A DNA stretch of 64,000 bases from Algoriphagus iocasae (GTDB lineage: Bacteria; Bacteroidota; Bacteroidia; Cytophagales; Cyclobacteriaceae), in the NCBI RefSeq assembly GCF_014206875.1, contig NZ_JACIJO010000003.1, positions 1,301,757-1,365,756 on the forward strand, given 5' to 3'. Of this stretch, positions 28,807-36,558 are shown piece by piece (position 1 is the stretch's first letter; each line of letters starts with the position of its first letter). The translations under genes were made by a program, and so were the position numbers. The notes beneath the pieces were generated by a model. The model had not been told where the DNA came from, searched no databases, and was given only the letters and a program-made list of their open reading frames with translations.

Positions 28807-29022
28807 ATGACTGAACTTGGAAGTTTTCTGGCTAGAAGGTCTATCAACAGGTCTGATGTATCCCGTAAGACAGGAATAAGTACAACAAGATTAAGCGAAC
28901 TATCAAATAATGAAAAAGCCAAACTGAGAGCTGAAGAAGTTTATCTTATTGCACTGGCAATTGATGTAGATCCTTGTGAAGTGATCAAAGAGGTATGTAA
29001 AGGATTAAAATTGAGGCCATAA
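28807..29022 (+). CDS. XRE-family helix-turn-helix regulator, 71 residues (C-protein-like)
   Basis: A small protein made almost entirely of a Cro/C1-type HTH domain. The helix-turn-helix reads RSDVSRKTGISTTRLSELSN (about residues 15-34), followed by two helices. The size and its position as first gene before a DNA methyltransferase resemble controller proteins of restriction-modification systems, which delay toxic gene expression until methylation is complete. Its near-leaderless start also fits that class. It ends 1 base before the methyltransferase start, so the two are translated together. It could equally be a simple autorepressor. Confidence 0.85.
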   Translation: MTELGSFLARRSINRSDVSRKTGISTTRLSELSNNEKAKLRAEEVYLIALAIDVDPCEVIKEVCKGLKLRP

Positions 29023-29023
29023 A

Positions 29024-29860
29024 TTGATTTCAGAAACAATAAATATTGAAAAAAAAGCTCTCCCATTTTTAAGGTGGACTGGCTCAAAAACATGGTTAGT
29101 CAGAGATGGATTTTCGAATTTCCTTCCAAAACAATTCAATAATTATCACGAATGCTTTTTGGGTGGTGGTTCTATCTTCTTTTCTTTAACTCCATTTCAT
29201 CGAAATGCTTATTTATACGATACCAATGAAGAGCTAATTGAAACTTATATCGAAGTAAGAGATAATGTTGATTTGGTAATTAGGAGCTTAAGAAAGCTAA
29301 AGAATACAAAAGAAGATTACTATAAAATTAGAAAAACAAGGTACCTGACCCCTCATACTCGTGCCGCTAAGTTCATTTACTTGAATAGGTGCTCATTCAA
29401 TGGTATATATAGGGTTAACAATAAAGGAGAGTATAATGTACCCTATGGGAAAAGACCTAATGTGGATGTGGTGACCAAAGAAAATCTAATGAATGCAAGT
29501 AAGGTCCTTAAAAATGTCATTATTAAATCAATAGACTTTGAAAAAACTTTATCATACATTCAAAAAGATGATCTAGTGTTCTTAGATCCTCCATATACTG
29601 TTGCTCATGAAAACAATGGATTTATTGAATACAATCAAAAACTATTTTCGTGGGAAGATCAAGAGAGGTTAAGGGATCATATCAAAGAGATTGAAAAAAG
29701 AGGAGCTTATTACATATTAACAAATGCTTATCACAAATCAATCATAGAGCTCTATTCAGGAATTGGCAGCATGCATAAACGCGCAAGGTATAGTCAAGTT
29801 GGAGGTAGAAACAAGACAAGAGGTATGTATAATGAATTAATAATTTGTAATACAATATAG
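29024..29860 (+). CDS. D12-class DNA adenine N6-methyltransferase (Dam-like)
   Basis: A 278-residue alpha-class amino-methyltransferase. The SAM-binding motif is PFLRWTGSK (about residues 14-22). The catalytic motif IV is DPPYT at 188-192. The Dam-type segment YLNRCSFNGIYRVNNKGEYNVPYGK region supplies target-recognition features shared with GATC-specific enzymes. The start is TTG at 29024, as no in-frame ATG lies before the SAM motif. It follows the XRE gene by one base and precedes the phosphoesterase by 4 bases. In context it probably marks host DNA as self. Exact specificity is unproven. Confidence 0.92.
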   Translation: MISETINIEKKALPFLRWTGSKTWLVRDGFSNFLPKQFNNYHECFLGGGSIFFSLTPFHRNAYLYDTNEELIETYIEVRDNVDLVIRSLRKLKNTKEDYYKIRKTRYLTPHTRAAKFIYLNRCSFNGIYRVNNKGEYNVPYGKRPNVDVVTKENLMNASKVLKNVIIKSIDFEKTLSYIQKDDLVFLDPPYTVAHENNGFIEYNQKLFSWEDQERLRDHIKEIEKRGAYYILTNAYHKSIIELYSGIGSMHKRARYSQVGGRNKTRGMYNELIICNTI

Positions 29861-29864
29861 TAAC

Positions 29865-31052
29865 ATGGGAATCAGCAAGTTAAGCATAGCTATTATTAGT
29901 GATCTTCACTGTTACCATATTAGTAGTTCCAATACATTGGACTCATATTTGACCACCAATAAATCAAGATCCAATCCCAAAGATCACCCTGTTGAAGGTA
30001 TTATTGATCTTATAAAAAAAGAGAATCTTTCTGTGGACTTGACTCTCTGTCCAGGAGATTTCACCAATAAATCAGACCAACAAGGGTTTATTTCTGGTTG
30101 GGATTTTTCATTGGAAATCCATGGACATTTGAAAGGAAATCAGATAATTGCCACAATAGGTAACCATGATGTTGACTCCTATGGAACTCATTCCGACTAT
30201 AGCTTAGAACTTGCAAAAGGAATTAGAAAAGGTTTTCCAATAGATGATGAAGTTAGTAGAGACACTTTCTGGTCTAAAGGATGTGTTTTTATTGAAGGCA
30301 GGTCTTATAGAGTGTTAGTAATAAATAGCTCTCATTTCCACTATAACAAGGATTCAGCTGCATCTGGGAGGGTTGATGATAGTCTCGTTGATTATGTTGA
30401 AAAATATTTAGATAAAGCCTCTAATGATAAAATTAACATTGCTCTTTCACATCATCACCCAATAGATCATTCGCGCCTATCTCTTGGCGAAGAAGATAAA
30501 ATAGTAAATGCAGATGCTTTGTTAGAAGTCTTAGGAAAGTTCAAATTTGACCTATTTATACATGGGCATAAGCATGATCCATTACTGCGATATCACAATT
30601 GCTCCCAAACAAATCATAAAATACCAATTCTATCCTCAGGGAGTTTCTCAGCAACCACAAATTTGAGTTGGACGAGCAAGAGAAACACATTTCATAAAAT
30701 TGACTTAGTTAAGGATGGCAGTTTAAAGGCAAAAGGGAAAATTAAATCATGGACTTTCTTACCTAGAAATGGTTGGTCTGTAATATCCGATGATGGCGGT
30801 TTTCATCCATATACGGGATTTGGAAATACTGATTCATTAGAACAAATAACTAGACAAATAATAGGAACAGTGGGATCCAATCCAATCACCAAGTGGTCTG
30901 ATGTAGTAACCGCGGTACCCAATGTTGAATTTTTAATGCCAAATGAAGCTGAAGATTTGATGAAATTATTGAAAGCTGAAAGTTTAATAATATCACCTAA
31001 GATATGGGAGATGCCAGAATATATAAGTAATGTGAAATCTATCGGAACATGA
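29865..31052 (+). CDS. Calcineurin-like metallophosphoesterase (island component)
   Basis: A 395-residue protein with every metal-binding motif of the superfamily: Asp13-x-His15 (SDLHC), GDFTN at 64-68, GNHD at 99-102, the histidine run SHHH at 195-198 and GHKHD at 234-238. After about residue 300 comes a C-terminal extension of unknown fold. There is no signal peptide. Superfamily members include SbcD/Mre11 nucleases and cyclic nucleotide phosphodiesterases. Placed between a methyltransferase and an AAA ATPase in one operon, a nuclease or nucleotide-cleaving effector is a reasonable inference. Its stop overlaps the ATPase start by 4 bases (ATGA). Confidence 0.9.
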   Translation: MGISKLSIAIISDLHCYHISSSNTLDSYLTTNKSRSNPKDHPVEGIIDLIKKENLSVDLTLCPGDFTNKSDQQGFISGWDFSLEIHGHLKGNQIIATIGNHDVDSYGTHSDYSLELAKGIRKGFPIDDEVSRDTFWSKGCVFIEGRSYRVLVINSSHFHYNKDSAASGRVDDSLVDYVEKYLDKASNDKINIALSHHHPIDHSRLSLGEEDKIVNADALLEVLGKFKFDLFIHGHKHDPLLRYHNCSQTNHKIPILSSGSFSATTNLSWTSKRNTFHKIDLVKDGSLKAKGKIKSWTFLPRNGWSVISDDGGFHPYTGFGNTDSLEQITRQIIGTVGSNPITKWSDVVTAVPNVEFLMPNEAEDLMKLLKAESLIISPKIWEMPEYISNVKSIGT

Positions 31053-32830
31053 TGCAACCAGATAATTTTTATACTACCTATAATGCTAGGCATTTAGCGC
31101 CTCAAGAAGTTGCTAAAACATTTATCTGGTCCGATAGCTATAGCAAACTTATTCAGAATAACCATTCTGTAATATTGGGAGCAAGAGGTTGTGGTAAAAC
31201 AACTTTGATGAAAATGCTAACATTACCGGCACTGTATGCATGGGATTCCGAAGGAGCCAAAGATGTAAGAGAGAATATCCCATTTTACGGTATTTATATA
31301 TCCACTGATATATACTGGGATGTCAAGAATCAGACCTACAGTTCTCAATTAAAGCCCTATGGAAATTTCGCAGAGCAAATCTCACATTTTTCTGTTAATA
31401 GTAACGTTTTCTCGTCCCTTTGCGATACTTTCCTAAATATCATTTCAATTGAATTAGAGGATTTTGACGAAGACAAAGAGGTCGAGTTGTGTAAAGAACT
31501 TATTAAAGCATGGAAGATACCAGCAGCAATTCCTAAATTAAGATTCATTAAGGAAGCACTTAACGAACGAATTGATGAAGTAAATCAATTAATACAGAAG
31601 GTTATTTTTAACTATGATCAAAAATCAGTAATTCAAACTCCAGATTACTTCAATTTAAATTTTGAGAGTTCAATTGAGCTTGTAATCCCAAAATTTGAAA
31701 GAATTTATGGGATTCAATCTTCCACGAAGAAAAGTTGGGCTTTATGTTTTGATGAACTTGAATTTGCTCCCATTTGGTTACAAAAAAAGCTTTTTCGATC
31801 ATTAAGAAGTAGAAAACAATTCATACTTTATAAACTGAGTGCTAGTCCAATATTATCAATTGAATTAGAAAAAACATTAAAGGGCGACTATACTGCAACA
31901 TCAGGGAATGACGTGCAGATGATAAAAATGTGGTCTTCTTCTGATAATGAGAGTTTTTCAAAAAGGATTATTGAATCTTTTGTAAGTGGCAATAAGGATC
32001 TTACTTCATTCTTTGGAACAAATGCGATTTACAATAAAAGTCCTGACAGCTATACGGAAGGCAGTGAGTTTTATAATGAACTAAAAAGCTTAATTGCCAA
32101 AGACGATTCATTTAAAAAATTCTTAAGTTCTAAGGGTATTGACGTAGATAATCCCATTCCTAACACTAAGGAACAAAAAGATGTACTTTTCAGGAAAATA
32201 AAACCAATTGTGTATCACAGAAATTATTTTATTGAGTCAAATCGAAATAGTAAGGTTACTCTTAGAAGTAGAAAGAAAGCAATTGATTTGTTCTCTGGAA
32301 TTGAGGTTTTAGCAAAAGTTTGTGATGGTAATCCTAGGTGGCTAATAGGGATGATGAGTCTTATCATGGTGAAATCAAAAGATAGGGCAGATAAGGTTAC
32401 ACAGTATAACGAGATACTTAATGCTTCTAATAGGTTTAAGAATGTAATCGCCAATATACCAATAGGGAAGAGCGCGTTTACAATTACTGATTTAATTGAA
32501 AAAATTGGATCCTTTTTTAAAGAGCAAGTTCATGGTCCAGATTTTAAAATGGATCCGAAAGGTACATTCGTTGTTGATCAGAACGAACATGAGATATCGA
32601 AGGATATTCTCGAATTAATCGACAAAGGGGTTTCACAAGGAGCATTTATACTACTTGATTCTAATGATGATTCTTTTGACTTTGAGATTCGAGGTAAAAG
32701 GTTTAAGCTTTCTTACCTATTTTCAATTCTATATGATTTACCAATTCGGACTTACACTGAAATAAAGTTAAGTGAGTGTCTTTCAGGAAAAGGTCTCGAT
32801 ACTTCACAGATGTCAATTTTTAGATCATGA
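31049..32830 (+). CDS. ORC/CDC6-like AAA ATPase (island component)
   Basis: A 593-residue protein. Walker A is GARGCGKT at residues 44-51. A Walker-B-like segment is CFDELEFAP with the acidic pair near 235-238. A sensor-like strand LYKLSASPI follows. The opening residues (FYTTYNARHLAPQEVAKTFI) recall ATPases that NCBI labels ORC-CDC6 family, often found in bacterial defence and conflict loci. The last 100 residues may form a winged-helix-like part. It is translationally coupled to the phosphoesterase before it and followed after 3 bases by the 303-residue gene, suggesting a complex. Its role as a sensor or DNA-translocating switch is inference. Confidence 0.82.
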   Translation: MMQPDNFYTTYNARHLAPQEVAKTFIWSDSYSKLIQNNHSVILGARGCGKTTLMKMLTLPALYAWDSEGAKDVRENIPFYGIYISTDIYWDVKNQTYSSQLKPYGNFAEQISHFSVNSNVFSSLCDTFLNIISIELEDFDEDKEVELCKELIKAWKIPAAIPKLRFIKEALNERIDEVNQLIQKVIFNYDQKSVIQTPDYFNLNFESSIELVIPKFERIYGIQSSTKKSWALCFDELEFAPIWLQKKLFRSLRSRKQFILYKLSASPILSIELEKTLKGDYTATSGNDVQMIKMWSSSDNESFSKRIIESFVSGNKDLTSFFGTNAIYNKSPDSYTEGSEFYNELKSLIAKDDSFKKFLSSKGIDVDNPIPNTKEQKDVLFRKIKPIVYHRNYFIESNRNSKVTLRSRKKAIDLFSGIEVLAKVCDGNPRWLIGMMSLIMVKSKDRADKVTQYNEILNASNRFKNVIANIPIGKSAFTITDLIEKIGSFFKEQVHGPDFKMDPKGTFVVDQNEHEISKDILELIDKGVSQGAFILLDSNDDSFDFEIRGKRFKLSYLFSILYDLPIRTYTEIKLSECLSGKGLDTSQMSIFRS

Positions 32831-32833
32831 ATT

Positions 32834-33745
32834 ATGGAAATTGAGTACGGACAACAAATTGATGTAAGTCAAATTAAGGGTCTAAATATTTCGCTATTTC
32901 TTCTTGCAGGGAATCACGAGAAAAGGATTTTTACGAGCTATGAAAAATTAGCTAAGGAGAATAAAATCAATAGTACTATTGCCCTTTGCTATAAAGAGAG
33001 TTTTAAAACAGAAAAGTATGATCAAATACTTACGCAAGTCATTTCAAATGTCCAAGAAATTTATGATTTGTTAGATACTAAATTCAGTGAGATTAGTAAT
33101 GCAGAAGCCATAAACATAGTTGTAGATTATTCATGCATGACCAAGTCGTGGTACTATTCAATTATTCTCTATCTATCAAAAAAAAATCTACGATTTAAAT
33201 CTGTTAAAGTCTACTTTGTTTATACACCTTCGAAATTTGCTGAACCATTAGATCCTAAACCCAATACCGAAATTGCTCCCTTACCAGGCAAATATATCGT
33301 CCCAACAGATAAGCCTAAAGCATTGATTGTCTGTCTTGGGTATGAACAAAGTAAAGCAGAAGGGATTATTGAGCACTTAGACCCCAAGGAATGTTATCTG
33401 TTCTATTCTAAACCCGCATTAGATCCAAAATTTGTAGAGCGTCTAGAAGCTAACAATTCTGATATTCTTCAAAATAGAAATGTCATAAAATTCCCCTTAG
33501 ATGATCTTTTGCACTTAGAAAGAGAGTTAACCTCATTATATTATTTACTGCGTAAAGAATACAGTATAGTAATTGCACCATTGGGTCCAAAACCTTTTGC
33601 TTTTATATCAATGATTATGTCAGTGAAATATCATGATATTGACATTTGGAGAGTTGGATCAGGAAGTGATATCAATGAGTATATGCGGGAACCATTAGAT
33701 ATAAATACATTCATTATCAGTGAAGTTATGTTTTGTGAGAAATGA
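32834..33745 (+). CDS. Unrecognised two-domain alpha/beta protein (island component)
   Basis: A 303-residue protein I do not recognise. It appears to contain two Rossmann-like halves. The first (about 15-140) has a strand-loop LFLLAGNHEKR, then INIVVDYSCMTKSWYYS, followed by alternating strands and helices. The second (about 155-300) starts KALIVCLGYEQSKAEGIIEHL and contains IVIAPLGPKPFAF and IWRVGSGSD. No membrane segment or signal is present. Two such halves are seen in ligand sensors of the CARF/SAVED kind and in NAD-processing enzymes, but I see no diagnostic motif. It starts 3 bases after the ATPase stop and overlaps the small ORF at 33742 by ATGA, so it is a true operon member. Confidence 0.75.
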   Translation: MEIEYGQQIDVSQIKGLNISLFLLAGNHEKRIFTSYEKLAKENKINSTIALCYKESFKTEKYDQILTQVISNVQEIYDLLDTKFSEISNAEAINIVVDYSCMTKSWYYSIILYLSKKNLRFKSVKVYFVYTPSKFAEPLDPKPNTEIAPLPGKYIVPTDKPKALIVCLGYEQSKAEGIIEHLDPKECYLFYSKPALDPKFVERLEANNSDILQNRNVIKFPLDDLLHLERELTSLYYLLRKEYSIVIAPLGPKPFAFISMIMSVKYHDIDIWRVGSGSDINEYMREPLDINTFIISEVMFCEK

Positions 33746-33918
33746 TTCAGTTGTCTCAATTTCGTCCAATTTCCAAACTTGATCAACTGGCTGAAAACAT
33801 CATACAAATGGCATTCAACATATCTGAAGATTATCATGTGATTCAAGGTTATAATAAAAATAAAAAAGCAAATTTTCGGATACTCAACAATGTAGGGGAG
33901 TCAGAAATTAATATTTGA
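33742..33918 (+). CDS. Small 58-residue protein, translationally coupled (island component)
   Basis: A short ORF whose ATG overlaps the TGA of the 303-residue gene in the sequence ATGA, the same coupling used elsewhere in this operon. It encodes a soluble peptide with an amphipathic helix-forming start (KLDQLAENIIQMAFNI) and a basic, asparagine-rich end. No stop or frameshift signs are seen, and no continuation in another frame could be found before the next gene at 33985. It may be an antitoxin-like or accessory peptide for its neighbours. Because of its size and lack of homologue recognition, coding status is probable, not certain. Confidence 0.5.
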   Translation: MIQLSQFRPISKLDQLAENIIQMAFNISEDYHVIQGYNKNKKANFRILNNVGESEINI

Positions 33919-33984
33919 ATAATTCAAACCAACTAATCACAGATTTGGTAGTAAATTATATCAAAAGAATCAAAAAGAATATTT

Positions 33985-34551
33985 ATGCTGACAAGTGATC
34001 TTAAGGAGAAATATCATCCTTTAAAAATTGAGGTAATTGATTCCAACGTAAGTATGCATTTTCTCAAAACAAAAATGCAGTACTTTGAAGATTCCCTAAA
34101 AATAAGTCGAGATCATATGTTATTCGTTATTATTTCATGGAGATATATTGAAAACGGACTGATTATGCACTTAACTAATCTAGATGATGAACGTTCCTCA
34201 CAAAGCTTCCATTCGGCACGTAAAGATTTGGAAAGGATCAATAGTGATCCAACTAAATTGAAAAAGTTAAAAACAAAAATTAAAGTTTTCAGACAAGAAA
34301 TCAGGTTTTTAAAAAATGATCATAGAAATATCAGGATTGCACATATCAATCATAGAAAAATTGAGGACATTCCAGAAATGTATGATTTTATTGAACTGAG
34401 TAAACTAAATTCACTCGTGAAAATGGCAAATGAGATAGGCGACATGCTTTGGGGACAAGAAATAAAAGCGCTGTTCAAGATGGGCAGTATTTATACAGAG
34501 GGGTATTTGGACTTTCGAACTGGGCAAAGAATTTATGTAAAAAGTGATTAG
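33985..34551 (+). CDS. HEPN/AbiU2-like protein, candidate RNase effector
   Basis: A 188-residue helical protein. Residues 114-120 read RNIRIAH, an R-x5-H motif of the HEPN type, within DHRNIRIAHINHRK; this is the hallmark of the AbiU2/HEPN group in which these residues cleave RNA. The helices before it contain many Lys and Arg. It begins 66 bases after the 58-residue ORF and is the last gene of the island, so it may be translated from the same messenger or from a weak local promoter. Abortive-infection activity is inferred from motif and context. A non-catalytic HEPN domain is the alternative. Confidence 0.65.
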   Translation: MLTSDLKEKYHPLKIEVIDSNVSMHFLKTKMQYFEDSLKISRDHMLFVIISWRYIENGLIMHLTNLDDERSSQSFHSARKDLERINSDPTKLKKLKTKIKVFRQEIRFLKNDHRNIRIAHINHRKIEDIPEMYDFIELSKLNSLVKMANEIGDMLWGQEIKALFKMGSIYTEGYLDFRTGQRIYVKSD

Positions 34552-34752
34552 ATTTTAATTTTAGCCCCATTTAATCAAGAAATGACTTCGATAAATGACT
34601 TGGTAGTATTTTGTCATGACATTCATTTTTAAAAATTTCAATAAAAGTTCAATAATTTATATTATGTTAAATAGACTGTAGCATATCCTCCATATCTATA
34701 TTATTTCTATCTTCAAGGCTGAGATTTCACTTATCCCCTGATTTCATCAGTT

Positions 34753-36219
34753 ATGAATAAAACACTTCCCAAGTTGGGGCTTTTTCTTGGACCTGTAGCC
34801 TTTCTATTGATTCACTTTTTCATGAGCTCACCGGATCTAAACCCAGCTGCTCAGTCTATGCTGGCACTTGCAGCCTGGATGGCCATCTGGTGGATTACCG
34901 AAGCTTTACCAATTGCCGCTACAGCTTTTCTTCCATTGATCTTGATGCCGCTGCTTGGGATATTACCAATCGCTGATGTTTCTGGAAATTATATGCACCC
35001 TACGGTCCTTTTATATATGGGAGGATTTTTATTGGCTACAGGAATTGAGAAATGGAATCTACACCGAAGAATCGCACTTAACATAATAAATTTATTAGGT
35101 ACAGACTTGAGACGTATCGTTTTGGGATTTATCCTAGCAACAGGAATTCTTTCGATGTGGATTTCAAATTCAGCTACTTCCCTGATGATGTTACCAATCG
35201 GATTGGCCGTTGTCAATCAATTTAAATCCCAATTAGGTGAATCTAACTCTTCTATTGCTGATCGTTTAGGCAAAAATATCATGCTTGGAATCGCATACAG
35301 CGCTTCTATTGGCGGATTAGCTACATTGATCGGAACTCCTACCAATGCGATTATGGCGGCTGTAATCAATGATTTATATGATTATAGCATTGGATTTAAT
35401 GAATGGCTGGCCTTTGGATTGCCTTTGGTGGCCGTTATGCTATTTATTTGCTGGTATTATTTAGTGAGTTCAGCGAATCCACTTCCTAAAAGTTTCAGCC
35501 TTTCAGATGGAAAAAACATCATTGGAACCCAACTAAAAGCCTTAGGCAAAATCAGTTACGAAGAAAAATCAGTCATGATAGTATTCGGATTGGTGTGTTT
35601 GGCCTGGATTCTAAGAAGTTTTGTTTTGGTCAAGTTTTTACCGGAAATAGATGATACCATCATCGTTTTGATTGGGGTGGTTTTACTTTTTATCCTTCCC
35701 TCCTCCTCTGGTGAAGACCGAATTTTGGACTGGAAAACAGCCGAGCGTATTCCATGGGGAGTTTTGATCCTTTTTGGAGGTGGTTTGGCATTAGCAGCAG
35801 GATTTAAAGAAACAGGCCTGGCAGAATGGATCGGCCAGCGATTTACTTTGATCGAAGGCATTTCATTCTTCTTGTTGCTATTGATTATCATCGCCTCTGT
35901 CAACTTCCTTACAGAAGTTACCTCCAATGTTGCCACAGCATCTATGCTGCTCCCAATATTAGCTTCAGTGGCTCTAAAGCTCGATTTACACCCATTTGGA
36001 CTGATGGTTGGTGCCACCTTGGCAGCCAGTTGCGCATTTATGCTGCCAGTAGCGACACCACCAAATGCCGTGGTCTTTGGCTCGGGTTATTTGCAGATGA
36101 AAGATATGGTGTCAGCCGGATTCTGGCTAAACATTATTTCCATTTTCCTGGTAACCTTGATGGTGTATTTTGTACTTCCTTGGATGTGGGGAATCGATTT
36201 GTTGAGCAACCCTTTTTGA
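34753..36219 (+). CDS. DASS family sodium:dicarboxylate/sulfate symporter (SLC13)
   Basis: A 488-residue membrane protein with about eleven to twelve hydrophobic segments. The two family signatures are visible: SNSATSLMMLPIGLA (the SNT motif region, about 140-155) and SNVATASMLLPILASVAL (about 390-410), which bind sodium and the carboxylate. GLATLIGTPTNAIMAAV and MLPVATPPNAVVFGSG complete the re-entrant loops. It imports di- or tricarboxylates or sulfate with sodium. It lies right of the accessory island with a 200-base gap and no shared operon features. No partner gene is next to it. Confidence 0.93.
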   Translation: MNKTLPKLGLFLGPVAFLLIHFFMSSPDLNPAAQSMLALAAWMAIWWITEALPIAATAFLPLILMPLLGILPIADVSGNYMHPTVLLYMGGFLLATGIEKWNLHRRIALNIINLLGTDLRRIVLGFILATGILSMWISNSATSLMMLPIGLAVVNQFKSQLGESNSSIADRLGKNIMLGIAYSASIGGLATLIGTPTNAIMAAVINDLYDYSIGFNEWLAFGLPLVAVMLFICWYYLVSSANPLPKSFSLSDGKNIIGTQLKALGKISYEEKSVMIVFGLVCLAWILRSFVLVKFLPEIDDTIIVLIGVVLLFILPSSSGEDRILDWKTAERIPWGVLILFGGGLALAAGFKETGLAEWIGQRFTLIEGISFFLLLLIIIASVNFLTEVTSNVATASMLLPILASVALKLDLHPFGLMVGATLAASCAFMLPVATPPNAVVFGSGYLQMKDMVSAGFWLNIISIFLVTLMVYFVLPWMWGIDLLSNPF

Positions 36220-36224
36220 TTTAT

Positions 36225-36295
36225 GATGTTAGATGTTAGATGTTAGATTTTTTTAAATCATATATCTAAAATCATACATCTTATATTCTACTTCA
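36225..36295. repeat. Short tandem GATGTTA repeats and AT-rich inverted spacer
   Basis: Three consecutive copies of GATGTTA (overlapping as TTAGATGTTAGATGTTAGAT) are followed by an A+T-rich stretch. Its reverse complement shares ATATAAGATGTATG with the gap at 3604. This looks like a dispersed intergenic spacer repeat, not a gene. Confidence 0.5.
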
Positions 36296-36388
36296 AATTC
36301 CATCCCAAAAACTGCCTATTTCGTCACATTCTTTTGTAAGGCCTAATTCATCACCGTAATCTTGGTCTATCAATTAGAATGAGTTTCG

Positions 36389-36532
36389 ATGAACACCAAG
36401 AAAGTTTTTTATTTGCTGATATTTTTAGCAATTATTTACAATTTGCTGATGATAAAATCTTGTATCAGCATTTCTGAAAATAAACAGGAAACTACCTTGA
36501 CTTCTAATTCAAATTCTATTGAAACAAAGTAG
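36389..36532 (+). CDS. Small membrane peptide or lipoprotein, 47 residues, before the LytS/LytTR pair
   Basis: A 47-codon ORF with two N-terminal lysines, a hydrophobic stretch (VFYLLIFLAIIYNLLMI) and a cysteine at residue 25 (KSC), then a short polar tail rich in Ser, Asn and Thr. It could be a lipoprotein with a poor lipobox or a single-span membrane peptide. It ends 26 bases before the sensor kinase start on the same strand, so co-transcription is likely. A role as ligand or modulator of the kinase is only a guess. An overlapping 32-codon frame from 36380 looks random by comparison. Confidence 0.5.
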   Translation: MNTKKVFYLLIFLAIIYNLLMIKSCISISENKQETTLTSNSNSIETK

Positions 36533-36558
36533 TTCAACCTATTTATTTACAATAAGTT

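Noticed and set aside
36225..36250. Short direct repeats that could suggest a CRISPR
   Set aside because: Units are 7-8 bases without spacers; a simple tandem repeat. No CRISPR array or cas gene was seen in the window.
36380..36478. 32-codon ORF overlapping the small membrane peptide in another frame
   Set aside because: No hydrophobic or other recognisable pattern; the 47-codon frame is more gene-like.
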